This document shows, in pieces, positions 46,442 to 54,314 of a DNA stretch of 64,000 nucleotides. The stretch comes from Gemmataceae bacterium (GTDB lineage Bacteria; Planctomycetota; Planctomycetia; Gemmatales; Gemmataceae), in the NCBI GenBank assembly GCA_019636445.1, contig JAHBXO010000002.1, positions 186,001-250,000 of the forward strand, read 5' to 3'. The notes beneath the pieces were generated by a model. It did not search any database and was not told where the DNA came from. It saw nothing but the letters and a program-made list of their open reading frames with translations. The position numbers and the translations under genes are program-made. Each line of letters starts with the position of its first letter. Position 1 is the first letter of the stretch.

Positions 46442-46975
46442 TCACTCGAAAAGTTGGCCGACCGACTTGCGAATCCGCGCGGCGTCGGTTTGGGTCAGCT
46501 CCCCCGCGCGGAACGCCGCGTTCACGACGACCTTCTCCTTGACGAAAAGCAGCACGGTCACGTCGGCGTCCTTGTTCAGCCGGTAGGCCGGCGGTCCGTC
46601 CGCGTCCTCGAACGCGCCCACCGGCACGTTTTTCAACCCTTGCTTCTGGCTCCATTTCGCCAGCGCGTCCAGGTCCGCCGTCGTGGCGAGTTGCGTCATC
46701 CACACCTTGAAACCCTTGTCCTTGCGCGCCACCGCTTCCGCGTCCAACTCGTTCAGCAGCTTGCCGAGCGGTTCGGAGAGGGTCCGGGCGAAGACGACGG
46801 CGGTGGGCTTCTTTTCCTGTTCGCAGATGTAGCAGGTCTGCTGGCCGCGCTGTGCCCCGGTCGCCACCAGGAAGCTGTAGGGGCCGGGCCGTTTGCCGAC
46901 GGGCACGCCCGACACGATCGGATCGGCGGCGAGAGTGGAGGAAGTCAGCAAGATGAGCATGACGAGCGCGCGCAT
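46442..46975 (-). CDS. Secreted thioredoxin-like protein with CxxC
   Basis: 177 residues with a signal peptide (MRALVMLILLTSSTLAA). The mature protein begins with SGVPVGKRPGPYSFLVATGAQRGQQTCYICEQEKKP, where CYIC is a CxxC motif placed as in thioredoxin-fold proteins, followed by beta-strand TAVVFAR and helical segments, and a late strand-pair ADVTVLLFVKEKVVVNAAF. I infer a thioredoxin-like fold in the periplasm; the sequence is short of canonical WCxxC. This family is common in planctomycetes. It lies just beyond a strong terminator at the end of the tad genes, so it is probably transcribed separately. Function unknown. Confidence 0.75.
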   Translation of the reverse strand: MRALVMLILLTSSTLAADPIVSGVPVGKRPGPYSFLVATGAQRGQQTCYICEQEKKPTAVVFARTLSEPLGKLLNELDAEAVARKDKGFKVWMTQLATTADLDALAKWSQKQGLKNVPVGAFEDADGPPAYRLNKDADVTVLLFVKEKVVVNAAFRAGELTQTDAARIRKSVGQLFE

Positions 46976-47021
46976 GGTGCGATCCCGGAATCGGAAACGA
47001 TCATTGTACGAGGGCAAAAGC

Positions 47022-47048
47022 GAAACCGGGGCCGCTGGCCCCGGTTCG
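47022..47048 (-). terminator. Terminator of the tad operon
   Basis: AACCGGGGCC (47024-47033) and its complement (47037-47046) form a perfect 10-bp stem with a 3-base loop, followed on the minus strand by CGCTTTT. It lies 23-50 bp after the tadC stop and ends the tad transcript. Confidence 0.85.
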
Positions 47049-47070
47049 AGACTTCCTTTTCGGACGTCGA

Positions 47071-48120
47071 TTACGACTCCGGCACGGCGGGGCCTTGCGG
47101 CGCCGGGGGTTCGAGGCCGGCGGCTTTCCGTTGCGCCGCCCGCAATCGCTCGAACTCCGCCTGAAGGTCGTTCTTCTGGCTGGACGCGTCGTTGAAGTGT
47201 TGCTGCACTTCCGGCAAGGTTCGGAGGCCGAGGTGCAGCGGCGGTCCGATCAGCATCAGGCCCGCCGCCGTCACGAGGCACAGAACGGTCGGGAAGATCA
47301 GATAGAAATTCGTGCGGTTCGCGGCCGCTTCCGCGCGGTGGCGGGCGTTGGTGCGATAGTTCGTCGAGAGTTCATGCAACCCCTGGACCACGCTGTTGCC
47401 GTAGCGGTCCGACGAGGAGAGCAGGAAGACGAGACCGGCGACTTCCGGCAGCGGGATGCGCTTCTTCCACTGCATCAAGGCATGGTCGAGGCTGCGGAGT
47501 TCGGCATGCCGCTTTACGATGCGCACTTCGTTCGACACGTCGGGGTGCCCGCGGCGGATCGCCTCGCCGGCGCGGCCGAGGGAATCGGTTAGGCCGTTAC
47601 CCGACGACACGCACATGCCGAGGGCGTCGATCAGGACCGGCAGGCCGCGTTCGAGGCGTTCCTTGCGGGCCTTCGCCTGCGAACGGAGCACGAGGCGGGG
47701 GATCGAGAAGCCGAGAATGCCGAAGACGATACCGAGGCCGGCGTAGATCAGGCCTTCGGGCACGCGATAGAAGCTGCCGCGGAGGTTGAGATCGTAGCGT
47801 GCTTCGCTGGCCATGAGCGCCGAGGCGAACCCGAGCAGGACGGGTACGATCGCGAACAGATTGCGGATGACCAGGAAGTTGTTCAAGGCCGCGGGCTGGT
47901 GGTAGCCGGCCATCCAGAGGTCTTGCTGGATGGACGCACGTCCGGAGTCGGTGGAGGGCAGCAGGCCGGCGAGCGCGCCGTTGGCGGGGCCGAACAGCGG
48001 GCGCGCCGGCTCTTCGCTCGTGTCTTCGCCCGGATCGCGCAAGCCCAGAAGGGCCATGCCGAGGAAGGCGACGAGCGCCGTCGCGACGCCGATCAGGATC
48101 AGTGCGGTGGTCGGGTCCAT
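47071..48120 (-). CDS. tadC: Tad pilus inner-membrane protein TadC (GspF domain)
   Basis: 349 residues. Transmembrane helices at about 8-28, 82-103, 120-140 and 285-310 flank a cytoplasmic T2SSF domain with RLERGLPVLIDALGMCVSSGNGLTDSLGRAG and LPEVAGLVFLLSSSDRYGNSVVQGLHELS, typical of TadC. It forms the platform with TadB on which the TadA ATPase acts. The long C-terminal tail (DASSQKNDLQAEFERLRAAQRKAAG) is unusual and may be a coiled-coil. It is the last gene of the tad operon, 24 bp after tadB, followed by a terminator. Confidence 0.9.
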   Translation of the reverse strand: MDPTTALILIGVATALVAFLGMALLGLRDPGEDTSEEPARPLFGPANGALAGLLPSTDSGRASIQQDLWMAGYHQPAALNNFLVIRNLFAIVPVLLGFASALMASEARYDLNLRGSFYRVPEGLIYAGLGIVFGILGFSIPRLVLRSQAKARKERLERGLPVLIDALGMCVSSGNGLTDSLGRAGEAIRRGHPDVSNEVRIVKRHAELRSLDHALMQWKKRIPLPEVAGLVFLLSSSDRYGNSVVQGLHELSTNYRTNARHRAEAAANRTNFYLIFPTVLCLVTAAGLMLIGPPLHLGLRTLPEVQQHFNDASSQKNDLQAEFERLRAAQRKAAGLEPPAPQGPAVPES

Positions 48121-48144
48121 GGTCGCAAACCGTGGGTGATTCGG

Positions 48145-49071
48145 TTAATAATCTTCGCGGCGGCGGAGCAGCCAGAAGATCCAGAGCAGGCCGAGGATCT
48201 CGAGGACGACGGCGACGGCGATCATGGTGATGCCGAAGGCCGAGGTCGCGAACGGCATGAACAGATCGGGGTGGAACCAGAAGTAGATCAGCGCGGCGAT
48301 GGGCGCGGCGGCGGCGATGAACATCGCTGACAATCGGGCCAAAGCCGTCACCGAGCGGAAGAAACCGCGATAGTGGTTCCGTTCCCGGATGTTCGTGCCG
48401 AGGCGTTCGAGCAAGGTGGGCAGGTCGCCACCGGTCTCGGCGTTGAGGGCGACGGCGGCCGCGAACTGATCGAAGTCGGTCAGGCGGATCTCCGCGGCCG
48501 CTCGGTTCAGGACCGCCGGAGCCGACAGACCCAGTGCGATATTCTTGCCGGTCGATTCAAAGATCCCGCCGAGGGGTGCCGGTGTGAATTCGGCCGATTG
48601 CTGGAGCGCACCGGGCAGGGCCAGGCCGGCGCGCAAGCTGCGGGCGAGTTGGAAACACCCATCCGGGAGTTGCTCCTGGACGGCACGACGACGGCGGTCC
48701 TGGCAGATGATGAAGTAGAGGTAGGTCAGCGCCATGCCGACGAGGAAGCCCGTGACGGTCGGCATCCAGTCGGCGGACAGGGCGAACGACAGCGTTGCGA
48801 CGATCGCTCCGACGAGGAGCATCCAGAGGATGGCAGCTTCGGTGGTGAGGCCGAGGTGGGCATCGCGGACGGTGCGGGCGAAGGCGCGGTCGGTCTCGCC
48901 GAAGAAATTGCGAGGCGGGAGGAACTCCTCGGCACGCTCGGCGAGTGATTGTTCCTTCGGTTCCGGGGCGCGCTCGGGCAGGAACGCCGCCACGACGGCA
49001 TAGAGCAGGAGCACGCCGAAGACGACGGCCAACACGATTCCGACGAGAATCAGTTCAGGGGACAACATCAC
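48145..49071 (-). CDS. tadB: Tad pilus inner-membrane protein TadB (GspF domain)
   Basis: 308 residues. An N-terminal helix (LILVGIVLAVVFGVLLLYAVVAAFL), a second hydrophobic segment near 85-125, then the T2SSF domain at about 145-270 (LPDGCFQLARSLRAGLALPGALQQSA, FAAAVALNAETGGDLPTLLERLGTNIRER) and two C-terminal transmembrane helices. It pairs with TadC in the platform. The ATG overlaps the tadA stop by 4 bp, so the two are translationally coupled. The length is normal for TadB. Confidence 0.9.
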   Translation of the reverse strand: MMLSPELILVGIVLAVVFGVLLLYAVVAAFLPERAPEPKEQSLAERAEEFLPPRNFFGETDRAFARTVRDAHLGLTTEAAILWMLLVGAIVATLSFALSADWMPTVTGFLVGMALTYLYFIICQDRRRRAVQEQLPDGCFQLARSLRAGLALPGALQQSAEFTPAPLGGIFESTGKNIALGLSAPAVLNRAAAEIRLTDFDQFAAAVALNAETGGDLPTLLERLGTNIRERNHYRGFFRSVTALARLSAMFIAAAAPIAALIYFWFHPDLFMPFATSAFGITMIAVAVVLEILGLLWIFWLLRRREDY

Positions 49072-50393
49072 TTGTCCTCGAGGAAAATGTTGCTGTTCGA
49101 GTCGAATTCGCGGGCGCGGAAGGTGTCGTTGGGCACCAGGATCCCCGCGGATTCGAGCTGGGCGAGCAGTTTTTCCGGCTTGTGGCCGAAGACCTGGAAG
49201 GCCCCGTAGGCCCGGCCTTCGTCCACGCCGCGCTGTTCGAACGAGAAGAGATCGCGAACGATGTAGCGATGCCGCCGGCTGAGGCCGCGGAGTTCCGAGA
49301 TGCGTGTGAGTTTCCGCTCGCCGCCGGCGAGCCGCGACACGTGGACGATCAACTGGACGGCCGAGGCGATATAGGCCCGCATCACGTGCACGGGGACTTC
49401 GAACCCCGCCAGCCCCAGCATCATTTCCAGGCGCTTCAAGGCGTCGCGCGTATCGTTGGCGTGGACCGTCGTCAGCGATCCTTCATGCCCGGTGTTCATG
49501 GCCTGGAGCATGTCGATGACTTCCGGCCCGCGGCACTCGCCGACAATGATCCGGTCGGGCCGCATCCGCAGGCTGTTGCGGAGCAACTCCCGCGTGCCGA
49601 CGCCGCCCTTGCCTTCCAGGTTGACGTTCCGGGATTCCATCCGCACCACGTGCGGTTGCTGGAGCTTGAGTTCGGCCGTGTCTTCGATCGTGACGACGCG
49701 CTCGTTCGCCGGGATGGACGCGGAGAGGATGTTGAGCAGCGTGGTCTTGCCGGCCCCCGTCCCGCCGGAGACGACGATGTTGACCTTGCCGGCGACGCAC
49801 TGCTGGAGGAACTTGAGCACCGGTGCCGGCACGCTGTTGAGTTTCACCAACTCGTCGGCCGTCATCCCCGCGCCGAACCGCCGAATGGCGAGCGTGGGGG
49901 CGTCCGGCGTGAGCGGTGGCAGCACGGCGTTGACGCGCGAACCGTCGGGCAGCCGCGCGTCCACCATCGGCGACGATTCGTCGATCCGCCGGCCGACTCG
50001 CGACGCGATCCGCTGGATCACGCGCGTCAGGTGCCCGGCATCGACGAACCGCGCGTCGACTTTCTGGAGACGGCCAAAGCGTTCCACGTAAACCTGATCG
50101 GGGCCGTTCACCAGGATTTCCGTGACCTTCGGATCCTGCAAGTACGGCTCGATCGGACCGAGACCGAAGACTTCATCGATCACTTCGTTCGTGGCGCCGT
50201 CCACCGAGGACTTCGACAGCGAACGATCGACGCGCGGGGCCATCTTCTCCGCGAGCGCCTTCACTTCCGTGCGGACGCGTTCGGGGCTCCAGCGGTCGAT
50301 CCGGGAGAGGTCCAGCGATTCGACGACGGTGCGGTGCAGTTCGTCGCGGAATCGCGCGGCACGGGGATCGGCGGTGTCGGGGGTAGCGGCCAT
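49068..50393 (-). CDS. tadA: Tad pilus assembly ATPase TadA/CpaF
   Basis: 441 residues. This is the hexameric GspE/PilT-family ATPase that powers Flp pilus assembly. Walker A is SGGTGAGKTTLLNILSAS, the Asp-box is TIEDTAELKLQQPHVVRME, the Walker B region is RPDRIIVGECRGPEVIDMLQAMNTGHEGS, and the His-box lies in LTTVHANDTRDALKRLE, all in the right order. The N-terminal domain (IDEVFGLGPIEPYLQDPKVTEILVNGPDQVYVE) is CpaF-like. It is cytoplasmic and works with TadB/TadC. It follows cpaB by 55 bp and overlaps tadB by 4 bp. Confidence 0.95.
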   Translation of the reverse strand: MAATPDTADPRAARFRDELHRTVVESLDLSRIDRWSPERVRTEVKALAEKMAPRVDRSLSKSSVDGATNEVIDEVFGLGPIEPYLQDPKVTEILVNGPDQVYVERFGRLQKVDARFVDAGHLTRVIQRIASRVGRRIDESSPMVDARLPDGSRVNAVLPPLTPDAPTLAIRRFGAGMTADELVKLNSVPAPVLKFLQQCVAGKVNIVVSGGTGAGKTTLLNILSASIPANERVVTIEDTAELKLQQPHVVRMESRNVNLEGKGGVGTRELLRNSLRMRPDRIIVGECRGPEVIDMLQAMNTGHEGSLTTVHANDTRDALKRLEMMLGLAGFEVPVHVMRAYIASAVQLIVHVSRLAGGERKLTRISELRGLSRRHRYIVRDLFSFEQRGVDEGRAYGAFQVFGHKPEKLLAQLESAGILVPNDTFRAREFDSNSNIFLEDK

Positions 50394-50448
50394 GGTGATG
50401 TTCGGTGAAGGAGGACGTCCGCGGTCGTGTCACCGCGGACGACGAAAG

Positions 50449-51645
50449 TCACTTGCCCTTTTCGGCGGGGGCCGGAGCGGCCGGCTTCGAGAAGACGTAT
50501 TCGGCCGGCTTCGGCGGCGCCGGTTGCTGCACCACGATGATCGGCGTGGGCGGGGGCACGGGCTGCGGGGCCGGTTGCGGCGGAACCTTCGCGGGGAAGA
50601 TCGCCGACGGTTGCTTCGTCGTGCCCGAGAAGACTTCGATCGTGGTCGGCGGCGGGGGCGGCGTCGGGGCCGGGGGCAGCGGTTGCGGCGGCGGGATCAT
50701 CGGTGCCGGCGGGGGCGGGGGAACCGGGATCGGCTTCAGCGCCAGCACCCGCATGAGGTCGTCGGTACCGATCCCCAGATTGCCGTCCTCGTACTTCTTC
50801 ACGCGTTCCAGTTCGGCGTTGCCTTCGGACGTTTCGGTATTACCGATCGTCAGGGCGGCGGCCTTGGTCGGATCCTTCATCGCGGTGTCGCGCAGGCCGT
50901 CGAGCTTCTTCTTTTCCTCGGCGGAAACCGGAACGAGCGAGAGCGAACCGATGGTGCGGGCATACTCGATCAGGGCGATGCGGTAAGGATTCGCGGCCAG
51001 GGTGAACTGCACGCTATCGGACGGCAGGCCGGAGTAGATCTTGTGGAGCGTGTCCCGCTTGGCGACGACTTGCGCCGCCTTGGCGACGAGGCCGGTGTGC
51101 GGCGTCTTCACGGGCGAGTCGGTCCGGGACACTTCCGTCGTCACATACACGTCCACCCAGTCGCCGACCTGAATCAGGCCGCCGGCGGATTGCGTCTTCA
51201 AGATGGTCACGCCCATGGCCCGCGTGCCGGGCGTCAGCCGTGCGTGCAGAGCCTCCGGCTTCGCCATCTCCAACAGGTCCGCCTTCTTCAGCGGCGTGTC
51301 GGCTTCCAGGTTCCGCGTCGGCGTGCGGAACAGCGCGATCGCCTCGTTCGGCGGCAGGTACTCGGCCTTGTTGGCCTCGTACTCCTTCTTCTCCTCGTCC
51401 TTGAGAGGCCGGGAACGGATATCCGTGTACTCGATCGTATCGCCGGCGAAGACGTTCCGCACCGTCGCGAGCACGCGCGGCACCGGCGGCGGGGCCGGCT
51501 TCGGCTCCGGCTTCGGGTCGGGCTTCTCGACCAACGGCTGCGGCGCCGGCGGCGGGTTCAACAACCCGGAATACCGAACGCCCATCGCCACCAGCAGGCC
51601 GACCACCACGGCCACGACCAGCACGAGGAGGAAACTGGCTCTCAT
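50449..51645 (-). CDS. cpaB: Flp pilus assembly protein CpaB/RcpC
   Basis: 398 residues with an N-terminal membrane anchor (FLLVLVVAVVVGLLVAMGVRYSG) and a Pro-rich stretch, then a SAF-like domain (VLATVRNVFAGDTIEYTDIRSRPL, LEADTPLKKADLLEMAKPEALHARLTPGTRAMGV, VGDWVDVYVTTEV). The C-terminal third is a long Pro/Ala-rich region. CpaB/RcpC is a periplasmic component that normally works beside the secretin CpaC/RcpA. No secretin gene follows here. The ATG at 51645 begins the anchor. It lies 28 bp after tadV. Confidence 0.88.
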   Translation of the reverse strand: MRASFLLVLVVAVVVGLLVAMGVRYSGLLNPPPAPQPLVEKPDPKPEPKPAPPPVPRVLATVRNVFAGDTIEYTDIRSRPLKDEEKKEYEANKAEYLPPNEAIALFRTPTRNLEADTPLKKADLLEMAKPEALHARLTPGTRAMGVTILKTQSAGGLIQVGDWVDVYVTTEVSRTDSPVKTPHTGLVAKAAQVVAKRDTLHKIYSGLPSDSVQFTLAANPYRIALIEYARTIGSLSLVPVSAEEKKKLDGLRDTAMKDPTKAAALTIGNTETSEGNAELERVKKYEDGNLGIGTDDLMRVLALKPIPVPPPPPAPMIPPPQPLPPAPTPPPPPTTIEVFSGTTKQPSAIFPAKVPPQPAPQPVPPPTPIIVVQQPAPPKPAEYVFSKPAAPAPAEKGK

Positions 51646-51673
51646 TGGAAGACACCTCGAAGAAGCACGTGAA

Positions 51674-52273
51674 TCAGGAGTTCGATAGCCCCAGCGGGAC
51701 CCGGAAAATCAACAGGAAGACGATCAGGGTCGCCACCGCCAGGGGCAGCGAGAAGGACATCAGTCGTCGCTTGCCCGGCTTCGCGGCCGTCGGCGCGTCG
51801 CCCTGCGGCTTGCCCTTCGCCAGACCCGAGAGCAACGAGACCACGGTCAGCACCGCGACCACGAGCATCGAGAAGAACAGGATGCCGAGGAAGAACCGCG
51901 GCCCGACCCACGCCCCGAGCGCGGTCGCATGTTTCACGTCGCCGCCACCCGCCACGCTCATGATCCAGAAGCCGAAGAAGATCGCGAATCCGGTGATCGC
52001 GCCGGCGAGGCTGAACAGCAGGCCGTCAATCAGCCCGAGCGCCACACTGCCGTCGAGGAGCCAGCCGGGGCGGCCCTGCGACCCGAGCCAGGCGCCGCCG
52101 ATCAGTTGCATGACCACGCCGAGGGCGAACATTCCGACCGTCAGCTTCTTCGGGATGCGCCAGGTCTTCCAGTCGATCCAGGCGGCCGTGCCCATCAGGC
52201 CCGTCAGCAGAATTGCGACGGCGATCAGGTACTCGGCCGAGGGCATCGGATAATACGGAGGCGCGATCGGCAT
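51674..52273 (-). CDS. tadV: Prepilin peptidase TadV/CpaA (A24 family)
   Basis: 199 residues with about five transmembrane helices. The two catalytic aspartates of the aspartyl prepilin peptidase are visible: Asp34 in AWIDWKTWRIPK and Asp112 in the GGGDVKHATALGAW motif (the GxGD site at 109-112). It cleaves the pilin leader at the inner face of the membrane. The length is normal for TadV. It lies between the pilin genes and cpaB, the usual order of tad loci. Confidence 0.92.
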   Translation of the reverse strand: MPIAPPYYPMPSAEYLIAVAILLTGLMGTAAWIDWKTWRIPKKLTVGMFALGVVMQLIGGAWLGSQGRPGWLLDGSVALGLIDGLLFSLAGAITGFAIFFGFWIMSVAGGGDVKHATALGAWVGPRFFLGILFFSMLVVAVLTVVSLLSGLAKGKPQGDAPTAAKPGKRRLMSFSLPLAVATLIVFLLIFRVPLGLSNS

Positions 52274-52323
52274 TCGTCTCGTCCTGCTTTGCGGTCTTGA
52301 GTCTCATTCTGACGGCCGGCGCG

Positions 52324-52363
52324 AATTCCCGAAAGAATGCACCGGCGGAATCGGTCGGGAATT
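52324..52363 (-). terminator. Hairpin after first pilin gene
   Basis: AATTCCCGA (52324-52332) pairs with its complement (52355-52363), about 38 bp after the first pilin stop. A T-run is lacking, so termination is likely weak or is an mRNA end-protection element, allowing some read-through to tadV. Confidence 0.5.
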
Positions 52364-52400
52364 TTCCGGCGATCCCGACGGCTTTGCCGGTCCCAACGGA

Positions 52401-52748
52401 TCACGGGGCCGGAGCCACGATCGCCTCCGGCGGAATCGGAATCGGAGCGGTCTGATCGACTGTCAGGATCTGGTTGTTCGGCGTGAACTGGAATCCATCC
52501 ACCTGAAGAATCGTGATCGGGTTGTTCATGCCGTCCACGCCGGTGACGGCGAATCCCGAGAACGTGAAGTTGGGGATCAGCGTCACGATCAGGTTGCCGA
52601 GCGAGACCATCGCCGCGTTGAGGCTGTTCCGCATCGCGACCAGGCCGGGGATCAGGCCGAAGATCAGGATGCTGACAATCAGCAGGATCTCGACGGAGAC
52701 GACGGCACCGCTGTCGTCGTTCCAAAGTCGGGTCAGGAGGTCGCGCAT
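52401..52748 (-). CDS. Flp-type pilin paralogue 1
   Basis: 115 residues. The leader MRDLLTRLWNDDSGA is followed by VVSVEILLIVSILIFGLIPGLVAMRNSLNAAM, a hydrophobic helix typical of type IVb pilins. The glutamate is five residues after the cleavage point if the site is after Ala (GA|VVSVE), not after Gly. The C-terminal 65 residues form a beta-rich globular part much larger than in canonical Flp pilins (about 50 residues). This is the most divergent of three tandem pilin paralogues (compare 52996-53343 and 53607-53954). It is presumably processed by TadV and exported as the fibre or minor subunit. Confidence 0.78.
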   Translation of the reverse strand: MRDLLTRLWNDDSGAVVSVEILLIVSILIFGLIPGLVAMRNSLNAAMVSLGNLIVTLIPNFTFSGFAVTGVDGMNNPITILQVDGFQFTPNNQILTVDQTAPIPIPPEAIVAPAP

Positions 52749-52943
52749 GGTATCGCCCCGTGGAGTGTGTGCGAGTCCCGGCAGCGGCCGCGAGGGGGGA
52801 AACGGATGCGACCGCCACCGGGATGGCGATTTCACTCTGGAACGATTTCGGGATTTGCAAAAGTTGCAAAAAAGGATTCGATGGGAAAAGCCTGTTAAGC
52901 TGTAACGGGAAATGGAGGGGCAACGATTGACCGGGGGTAACGA

Positions 52944-52973
52944 CAACGGGCACGGCGAACGCCGTGCCCGTTG
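52944..52973 (-). terminator. Terminator-like hairpin after second pilin gene
   Basis: CAACGGGCACGGC (52944-52956) and its complement (52961-52973) make a perfect 13-bp stem with a tetraloop, 23-52 bp after the second pilin stop. No strong T-run follows on the minus strand. It could stabilise the pilin mRNA 3' end and separate it from the first pilin gene. Confidence 0.65.
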
Positions 52974-52995
52974 CGGAATCCGATTGGGTCCGTTC

Positions 52996-53343
52996 TCACG
53001 GAGCCGGCGGAATCAGGATGATCGTCGGCAGCAGGACCGGAGTGGTCTGGTCGGCGGTCAGGTAGGTCGTCTGGTCGAAGTCGCGCTGGTAGCCGTTGAT
53101 CTGCGCGACGTTCTGTTCCGGCGGGCCACCGCTCGGGCCGACGATCCAGCCGGAGAACGTGAAGCTCGGCAACAGAGCGTTCAACAGGTTCCCGGTCGAG
53201 GTCAGGGCGGCGTTGATGCTGTTGCGCAGCGCCACCAGGCCGGGGATGATCCCGAAGATCAGGATGCTCACCACAAGGATGAACTCGACGGAGATGATGG
53301 CCCCATCATCGTCCGCCCACAACTTCCGCAAAAGACTCGCCAT
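52996..53343 (-). CDS. Flp-type pilin paralogue 2
   Basis: 115 residues, starting MASLLRKLWADDDGA and then IISVEFILVVSILIFGIIPGLVALRN. It is nearly identical in leader and helix to the third paralogue (53607-53954) and closely related in the C-terminal part (LLPSFTFSGWIVGP..., DQTTPVLLP). The Glu is again five residues after Ala in a GA|IISVE context. These genes lie immediately upstream (in transcription) of the tad assembly genes. The abundance of such subunits suggests this is a major or co-major pilin. Signal processing by TadV is inferred. Confidence 0.8.
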   Translation of the reverse strand: MASLLRKLWADDDGAIISVEFILVVSILIFGIIPGLVALRNSINAALTSTGNLLNALLPSFTFSGWIVGPSGGPPEQNVAQINGYQRDFDQTTYLTADQTTPVLLPTIILIPPAP

Positions 53344-53540
53344 GTTGCGACACCTCACGTGCACCGGGTGGATGACTGTTGGTCTCGGCGCGCTAACCCG
53401 GCGGAACATCACGCGCAGACCGCATGTTCGGCCGGGAAAGAGTAATCGGGAGAATTGACGGATTCAACCTAAAAAGACGATTCTTCCTATTTTGCCCATT
53501 TCGGGCGGTTTGAAACTCCGATTTTTCCGACTGTAACGCC

Positions 53541-53579
53541 AAAAAAACGAAAGCGAACCCGGCTGCCGCCAGGCTCGCT
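53541..53579 (-). terminator. Rho-independent terminator after third pilin gene
   Basis: AGCGAACCCGGC (53552-53563) pairs with GCCAGGCTCGCT (53568-53579) with two mismatched or wobble positions, and the minus strand then runs through TTTCG into seven T bases (A-run at 53541-53547). It lies about 28 bp past the stop and is the clearest terminator in the pilin cluster. Confidence 0.88.
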
Positions 53580-53606
53580 TCGCACTTGAGATGTTCGCAA
53601 CCCGAC

Positions 53607-53954
53607 TTACGGAGCCGGAGACACGATCAACAGCGCCGGGAGTTGAATCGGAGGCACTTGATCACCAGTGAGGGTCTCGGCAGCGGTGTAATCGGTCTGG
53701 TAACCGTTGACCTGGGCTACGTTCTGACCAAGGTTGCCGTTAATGTTCGCGACGACCCAACCGGAGAAAGTGAAGCTTGGCAGGAGTGAGCCAAGAAGGT
53801 TGCCGGTGGAGGTCAGGGCGGCGTTCACGCTGTTACGCAGCGCGACCAAGCCCGGGATGATCCCGAAGATCAGGATGCTCACCACAAGGATGAACTCGAT
53901 GGAGATGACGGCTCCGTCATCGTCCGCCCACAGCTTCTGGAACAGATTCGTCAT
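53607..53954 (-). CDS. Flp-type pilin paralogue 3
   Basis: 115 residues with leader MTNLFQKLWADDDGA and helix VISIEFILVVSILIFGIIPGLVALRNSVNAAL. It shares with paralogue 2 the core LLPSFTFSGW, NVAQVNGYQTD and VPPIQLPALLI-type C-terminus. It is the first gene in the cluster and has its own intrinsic terminator, which suggests separate strong expression. The Gly-Ala junction before the helix is the likely TadV cleavage site. The other two pilins follow on the same strand with 260-bp gaps. Confidence 0.8.
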   Translation of the reverse strand: MTNLFQKLWADDDGAVISIEFILVVSILIFGIIPGLVALRNSVNAALTSTGNLLGSLLPSFTFSGWVVANINGNLGQNVAQVNGYQTDYTAAETLTGDQVPPIQLPALLIVSPAP

Positions 53955-54314
53955 TGAGCGACTCCTCGGCGTGACCGGGTGGAAGGGGTAGGTTTGACCG
54001 GCCCGCGCACGTCATCCCGGTGATCCCTGTCGTGCGAGGCGTTCAGTCGTCCCCCTCAGAGTAATTGCCAGAGTTTCGCTGATCAATTCATTTTGCCCAC
54101 TTTAGCCATATTATCCATTTTTCCATGATTGCCCAAATAGATTATGCGGAACAAACCGCACATTCGGCACAACGCGCATTCCACCGGAAAAAACCGTTGT
54201 GTCGATTCGTCGGCGCACGGCGATTCGAACGCTGCGCAAACGGCACAAACTCCGTCGGTCTTGCCGGTTCTGCTTGCGGGAACGGGGCGATCGGTAAAAT
54301 GACGGCACCGCGAG
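53955..54314. other. Divergent intergenic region between pilin and glycan operons
   Basis: A 360-bp gap between divergent starts, AT-rich near 54084-54180 (runs such as TTATCCATTTTTCC). No gene or repeat was recognised. It should contain the promoters of the third pilin gene and of the membrane protein at 54315, but no convincing -35/-10 pair could be assigned. Confidence 0.5.

Noticed and set aside
52850-52880. Sigma-54 promoter before the first pilin gene
   Set aside because: A TTGCA box is present in a repeated TTGCAAAA context, but the -24 GG element is missing at the required spacing.
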